Assembly: GCF_008123515.1 (NCBI RefSeq) | Contig: NZ_VSSR01000038.1 | Location: 1 to 64,000 of the forward strand | Reading direction: 5' to 3' | DNA from: Bradyrhizobium cytisi | GTDB taxonomy: Bacteria > Pseudomonadota > Alphaproteobacteria > Rhizobiales > Xanthobacteraceae | DNA: 64,000 nucleotides | Shown: in pieces, positions 60,797 to 64,000 of the stretch | Layout: every line of letters begins with the position of its first letter | How positions within the stretch are numbered: position 1 is the first letter of the stretch | Translations under genes and position numbers: made by a program | The notes under the pieces: generated by a model | Told to the model about the DNA's origin: nothing | The model's input: only the letters and a program-made list of their open reading frames with translations | Database searches by the model: none

Positions 60797-62458
60797 ATGA
60801 AGAACAAGATCACCGGCCGTTCCGCCTTTCTCGCGTTGCTCAAGGACGAGGGCATCACGCATCTGTTCGGCAATCCCGGCACCACCGAGTTGCCGATCAT
60901 GCACGCGCTGAAGGAACATCCCGATCTCACCTATGTGATGGCGATGCAGGAGAGCCTGGTGGTGGCGATCGCGGACGGTTACAGCCGCGCCTCCGGCAAG
61001 CTCGTCGCCTGCAACGTCCATGTCGCGCCCGGCCTCGGCAACGCGATGGGCTCGCTCTACAATGCCCGGTTCACGGGCACGCCTATGATTTTGACCGCGG
61101 GCCAGCAGGAGCAGGGCCACGGGCTGATGGAGCCGGTGCTCTACGGCCCGCTGGTGCGCATGGCCGAGCCGCTGGTGAAATGGGCGGTCGAGGTGACGCG
61201 GCTGGAGGATTTGCCGCGGATCGTGCGCCGTGCCGCCAAGGTCGCGATGACGCCGCCGACCGGGCCGGTGTTCATCTCGCTGCCGGGCGATATCCTAAAC
61301 AGCGAGGCCGGCATTGATCTCGGCCGCTCCACCCGCATCGACGCGCGCACCAAACCGTCGGATGAGGCGCTCAGGGCTTTTGCTGCACGCCTGCTGAAGG
61401 CCGAGCACCCGGTGATCGTCACCATGGACGAGGTCGTCAAGAGCGATGCGTTGAAGGAGACAGCCGAACTTGCCGAACTGCTCGGCGCTGCCGCCTATCA
61501 ATCCTCGACGCCCTATGGCTCGCACTTCCTTTCGGAGAGCCCAAGCTTCGTCGGTGCGCTGGCCCGCGTGCAGAAGGTCGCGCGCGATATGCTCGCGCCC
61601 TACGATCTCCTGGTCGCGCTCGGCGGCGATCCCCTGCGGATGTCGGTCTATAGCGAGGTCGATGCGCTGCCTGACGGACTCGGCATTGTGCAAGTCGGTC
61701 TCGCCGATTGGGAGATCGCCAAGAACTACGGCGCCGAGATAGCACTGAAGGCGGATGTGAAGGAGACGCTGCGCGCGCTGATCCCGGTGCTGAAGGAGAT
61801 GGGTGGTGCCGCATTGGCGCAACGCGCAAAACAGCGGCTCGCCGAGCTTGCGCCGAAGAACTGGAGCGCGCGCCGCGCTGCGCTGGTCGAGCAGATCGGC
61901 AAGAGCGCCAGCCGCACGCCGATTGATCCCGACTATCTCGTACTGCAAATGGTCGAGGCAATGCCCGACCATGCGATCCTGGTCGACGAAGGCCTCACCT
62001 CCAGCCGCCAGATCACTGCGCTGCGTCCGCACCGCGATCGCTATGACTATCACGGTCTCGCCTCGGGCGGCATCGGCTGGGGCCTGCCGGCCTCGGTCGG
62101 TGCCAGCATCGCCAATCCGGATCGGCCCGTCGTGTGCTTCTCCGGCGACGGCAGCGCGATGTATTCGATCCAGGCGCTGTGGACGGCCGCACATCACAAG
62201 CTGCCGCTCAACGTCGTCATCGCCAACAATGGCGGCTATCGCATCATCAAGCAGCGCTTGCTCGCCTTCCATGGCGACGACAATTATGTCGGCATGGACT
62301 TTGTCGATCCGCCCGTGGATTTCGCCGGCGTGGCGAAGGCACTCGGCTGCGAGGCGATCAAGCTCAGCGATCCCCGCGAGCTGAAGGCAACGCTGGCATC
62401 GGCGTTTGGCCGGCCCGGAACGAAGCTGATCGAGGTAATGGTGGACGGGAAGGTGTAG
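60797..62458 (+). CDS. Thiamine-diphosphate-dependent decarboxylase/synthase family enzyme
   Basis: A 553-residue enzyme closest in pattern to benzoylformate decarboxylase. Glutamate motif MQESLVVAIADGY; His in NVHVAPGLGNAMG; ThDP motif GDGSAMYSIQ...NNGGY. The N-terminal loop reads NPGTTELP, with Thr where the decarboxylase has Ser. It could decarboxylate a 2-oxo acid or act as a carboligase; I leave the substrate open. GAGGAAAC lies before ATG 60797. Confidence 0.87.
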   Translation: MKNKITGRSAFLALLKDEGITHLFGNPGTTELPIMHALKEHPDLTYVMAMQESLVVAIADGYSRASGKLVACNVHVAPGLGNAMGSLYNARFTGTPMILTAGQQEQGHGLMEPVLYGPLVRMAEPLVKWAVEVTRLEDLPRIVRRAAKVAMTPPTGPVFISLPGDILNSEAGIDLGRSTRIDARTKPSDEALRAFAARLLKAEHPVIVTMDEVVKSDALKETAELAELLGAAAYQSSTPYGSHFLSESPSFVGALARVQKVARDMLAPYDLLVALGGDPLRMSVYSEVDALPDGLGIVQVGLADWEIAKNYGAEIALKADVKETLRALIPVLKEMGGAALAQRAKQRLAELAPKNWSARRAALVEQIGKSASRTPIDPDYLVLQMVEAMPDHAILVDEGLTSSRQITALRPHRDRYDYHGLASGGIGWGLPASVGASIANPDRPVVCFSGDGSAMYSIQALWTAAHHKLPLNVVIANNGGYRIIKQRLLAFHGDDNYVGMDFVDPPVDFAGVAKALGCEAIKLSDPRELKATLASAFGRPGTKLIEVMVDGKV

Positions 62459-62471
62459 GGCGACCCCGGGC

Positions 62472-63851
62472 CTACCCCTTTGTCCCCACCCGATATCCCG
62501 CCGCCGGATGCGGCGCGTCGAGCCTCGCGCGGCCGCCGCCGAACAGCTTCTCCCGCAGCGTGCCCTCGGCATATTCCGGCTTGTACCGTCCGCGCCTGGT
62601 CAGCTCCGGCACCAGCATGTCGGCGATGTCCTCGAAATCGCCGGGCGAGATCGCAAACGCGACATTGAGGCCGTCGACGTCGGTCTTCTCGAACCAATCC
62701 TCGATCTTGTCAGCAACGCTCTCCGGCGTGCCGACCACGACCGGGCCGGCGCCGCCGATGCCGACATGCTCGATGACGTCGCGCACGGTCCAGACGCGGT
62801 CGGGGTCGCCGCGGGTGACGTTGTCGAGTGCGCTGCGACCGGCATCGTTTTGAACGTGCCGGACCTGCTGGTCGAGCTCGTAGCCGGAGAAGTCGATGCC
62901 GGTCCATCCCGACATCAGCGCGAGCGCGCCTTCGGGATTGATATGCGACCGGTAGTCGGCGTATTTCGCCGCGGCTTCGGCTTCGGTATTGCCGAGGATG
63001 ATCGTCATCATGTTGAACATGAGGATCTCTGCCGGGTTGCGGCCGAGCGCTGCGGCCTCCTGGCGGATCGCCGAGACGCGCGGTGCAATGATCTTGGCCG
63101 AGGGTCCCGACATGAACACGCATTCGGCATGCTTGGCCGCGAACTGCCGCCCGCGCGGCGAGGTGCCGGCCTGGTACAGCACCGGCGTGCGCTGCGGCGA
63201 CGGCTCGCTGAGGTGAATGGTGTTGTTGATGCGGTAATTCGCACTCTCATGATTAACGCGATGAACTTTTGTGGGATCGGTGAAGATGCCGCGCTTGCGG
63301 TCCCGCAGCATCGCGCCGTCCTCCCAGCTTCCTTCCCAGAGCTTGTAGACCACTTCCATATATTCATCGGCGATGTCGTAGCGGTCGTCATGCCCGGCCT
63401 GCTTGTCCTTGCCGGCGCCGCGCGCGGCGCTGTCGAGATAGCCGGTGACGACGTTCCAGCCGATCCGACCCTCGGTCAGATGGTCGAGCGTCGACATCCG
63501 CCGCGCGAACGGGTAGGGCGGCTCGAACGAGAGATTGCTGGTGACGCCGAATCCCAGGTTCTTGGTGACCGCGGCCATCGCCGAGAGCAGAAGCAGCGGC
63601 TCGTTCGACGGCGTCTGCGCTGCATTGCGCAAGGCTGCGTCGGGGCTGTTGCCATAGACATCGTAGACGCCGAGCACGTCGGCCAGGAACAGTCCGTCGA
63701 AACGGCCGCGTTCCAGCGTCTTGGCGAGATCGATCCAGTAGGGCAGGCGGTTATATTCGGCGGTGCGGTCACGCGGATGGGTCCACAGGCCCGGTGATTG
63801 ATGCGCGACGCAATTCATCGCAAAGGCGTTGAGCCTGATCTGCTTGGCCAT
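62472..63851 (-). CDS. FMN-dependent monooxygenase of the nitrilotriacetate/DszA type
   Basis: A 459-residue luciferase-like (LLM) flavin monooxygenase: IRLNAFAMNCVAHQSPGLWT, EGRIGWNVVTGYLDSAARGA, DRYDIADEYMEVVYKLWEGS. Uses FMNH2 from a separate reductase to oxidise nitrilotriacetate-, EDTA- or sulfone-like substrates. ATG 63851 follows GGGAGACC. No reductase gene is visible. It converges on the ThDP-enzyme gene, 14 bases away. Confidence 0.9.
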   Translation of the reverse strand: MAKQIRLNAFAMNCVAHQSPGLWTHPRDRTAEYNRLPYWIDLAKTLERGRFDGLFLADVLGVYDVYGNSPDAALRNAAQTPSNEPLLLLSAMAAVTKNLGFGVTSNLSFEPPYPFARRMSTLDHLTEGRIGWNVVTGYLDSAARGAGKDKQAGHDDRYDIADEYMEVVYKLWEGSWEDGAMLRDRKRGIFTDPTKVHRVNHESANYRINNTIHLSEPSPQRTPVLYQAGTSPRGRQFAAKHAECVFMSGPSAKIIAPRVSAIRQEAAALGRNPAEILMFNMMTIILGNTEAEAAAKYADYRSHINPEGALALMSGWTGIDFSGYELDQQVRHVQNDAGRSALDNVTRGDPDRVWTVRDVIEHVGIGGAGPVVVGTPESVADKIEDWFEKTDVDGLNVAFAISPGDFEDIADMLVPELTRRGRYKPEYAEGTLREKLFGGGRARLDAPHPAAGYRVGTKG

Positions 63852-64000
63852 ATGGTCTCCCGGCGCCCTGTACTGAGCGCTCTTCGAATGATAGATGTGC
63901 GCCCCAACTTGGCGAAGTTCTTGCATATATCGCGACCTTGGCAAGGCCAAAATCAGCAGCGCTGCCGCCCTTGGCAAGCCAATCTCAAGAGAGCAAGAAG

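Noticed and set aside
1..64000. CRISPR array or rRNA operon
   Set aside because: No regularly spaced direct repeats with unique spacers and no rRNA-like sequence were seen.

Overview
The window is high-GC alphaproteobacterial DNA that looks like a Bradyrhizobium chromosome. The grounds are the large complement of amidohydrolase, ABC-transporter and aromatic/amide catabolism genes, the 30-bp palindromic repeats built on CGTCATTGCGAGCG, several small exported proteins of the kind seen in that genus, and a genomic island ending in a tRNA-Val fragment. No search was run; family calls come from reading motifs and overall protein composition.

Left part (1-25,319): the end of a genomic island. From 1 to 9,005 lies a nest of insertion sequences: the tail of an IS21-type element, a 5'-truncated IS66-type element fused to it, and a second IS66-type element (2239-9005). 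The second IS66 was itself hit twice, by an IS50/Tn5-like element with a 9-bp target duplication and by an IS21-type element with a 7-bp target duplication. Removing both insertions leaves about 2,580 bp, the normal size of an IS66. From 9,295 to about 16,900 one intact exported DUF1254/DUF1214 protein and a few small exported proteins stand among wrecked genes: an outer-membrane channel, a DUF4239 protein, a second DUF1254 protein, a TAXI receptor, a P4-type integrase and a hypothetical gene. From 16,937 to 25,132 everything runs on the minus strand. It comprises a possible mobilisation trio (basic protein, P-loop protein, basic protein), an excisionase-like gene, two unlike tyrosine recombinases, a 55-residue ORF, a GIY-YIG protein, an unknown protein and an AAA+ ATPase. 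At 25,273-25,319 lies a 47-bp 3' fragment of tRNA-Val(GAC), ending in CCA and lacking its 5' half. This is what an integration scar (attR) looks like.

Right part (25,320-64,000): ordinary core-like chromosome with intact genes. It holds a DUF2945 protein; a carbohydrate-type ABC importer (binding protein plus two permeases, no ATPase in view) divergent from a sulfatase/phosphonate monoester hydrolase and next to a FadR-type regulator; a secreted lipase; an enolase-superfamily enzyme; a branched-chain-type binding protein; an FAD aromatic hydroxylase; and an esterase-fold protein without its nucleophile. A small islet of short ORFs follows (40.9-41.9 kb). Next come a Mth938-like protein, a PPi-type phosphofructokinase and an archaeal-type fructose-1,6-bisphosphate aldolase/phosphatase.

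The last stretch contains two sedolisin-type peptidases, a dihydropyrimidinase divergent from an amidohydrolase-amidohydrolase-Rieske operon, a flavin amine oxidase, a frameshifted short-chain dehydrogenase, an aldehyde dehydrogenase, an Old Yellow Enzyme homologue, a GFA-like protein, a TfoX-N protein, a ThDP decarboxylase/synthase-like enzyme and a nitrilotriacetate-monooxygenase-type flavin oxidoreductase. The most noteworthy items are the tRNA-Val scar with its dual-recombinase module and attached AAA+/GIY-YIG genes, and the bacterial pairing of PPi-phosphofructokinase with an archaeal-type FBP aldolase/phosphatase.
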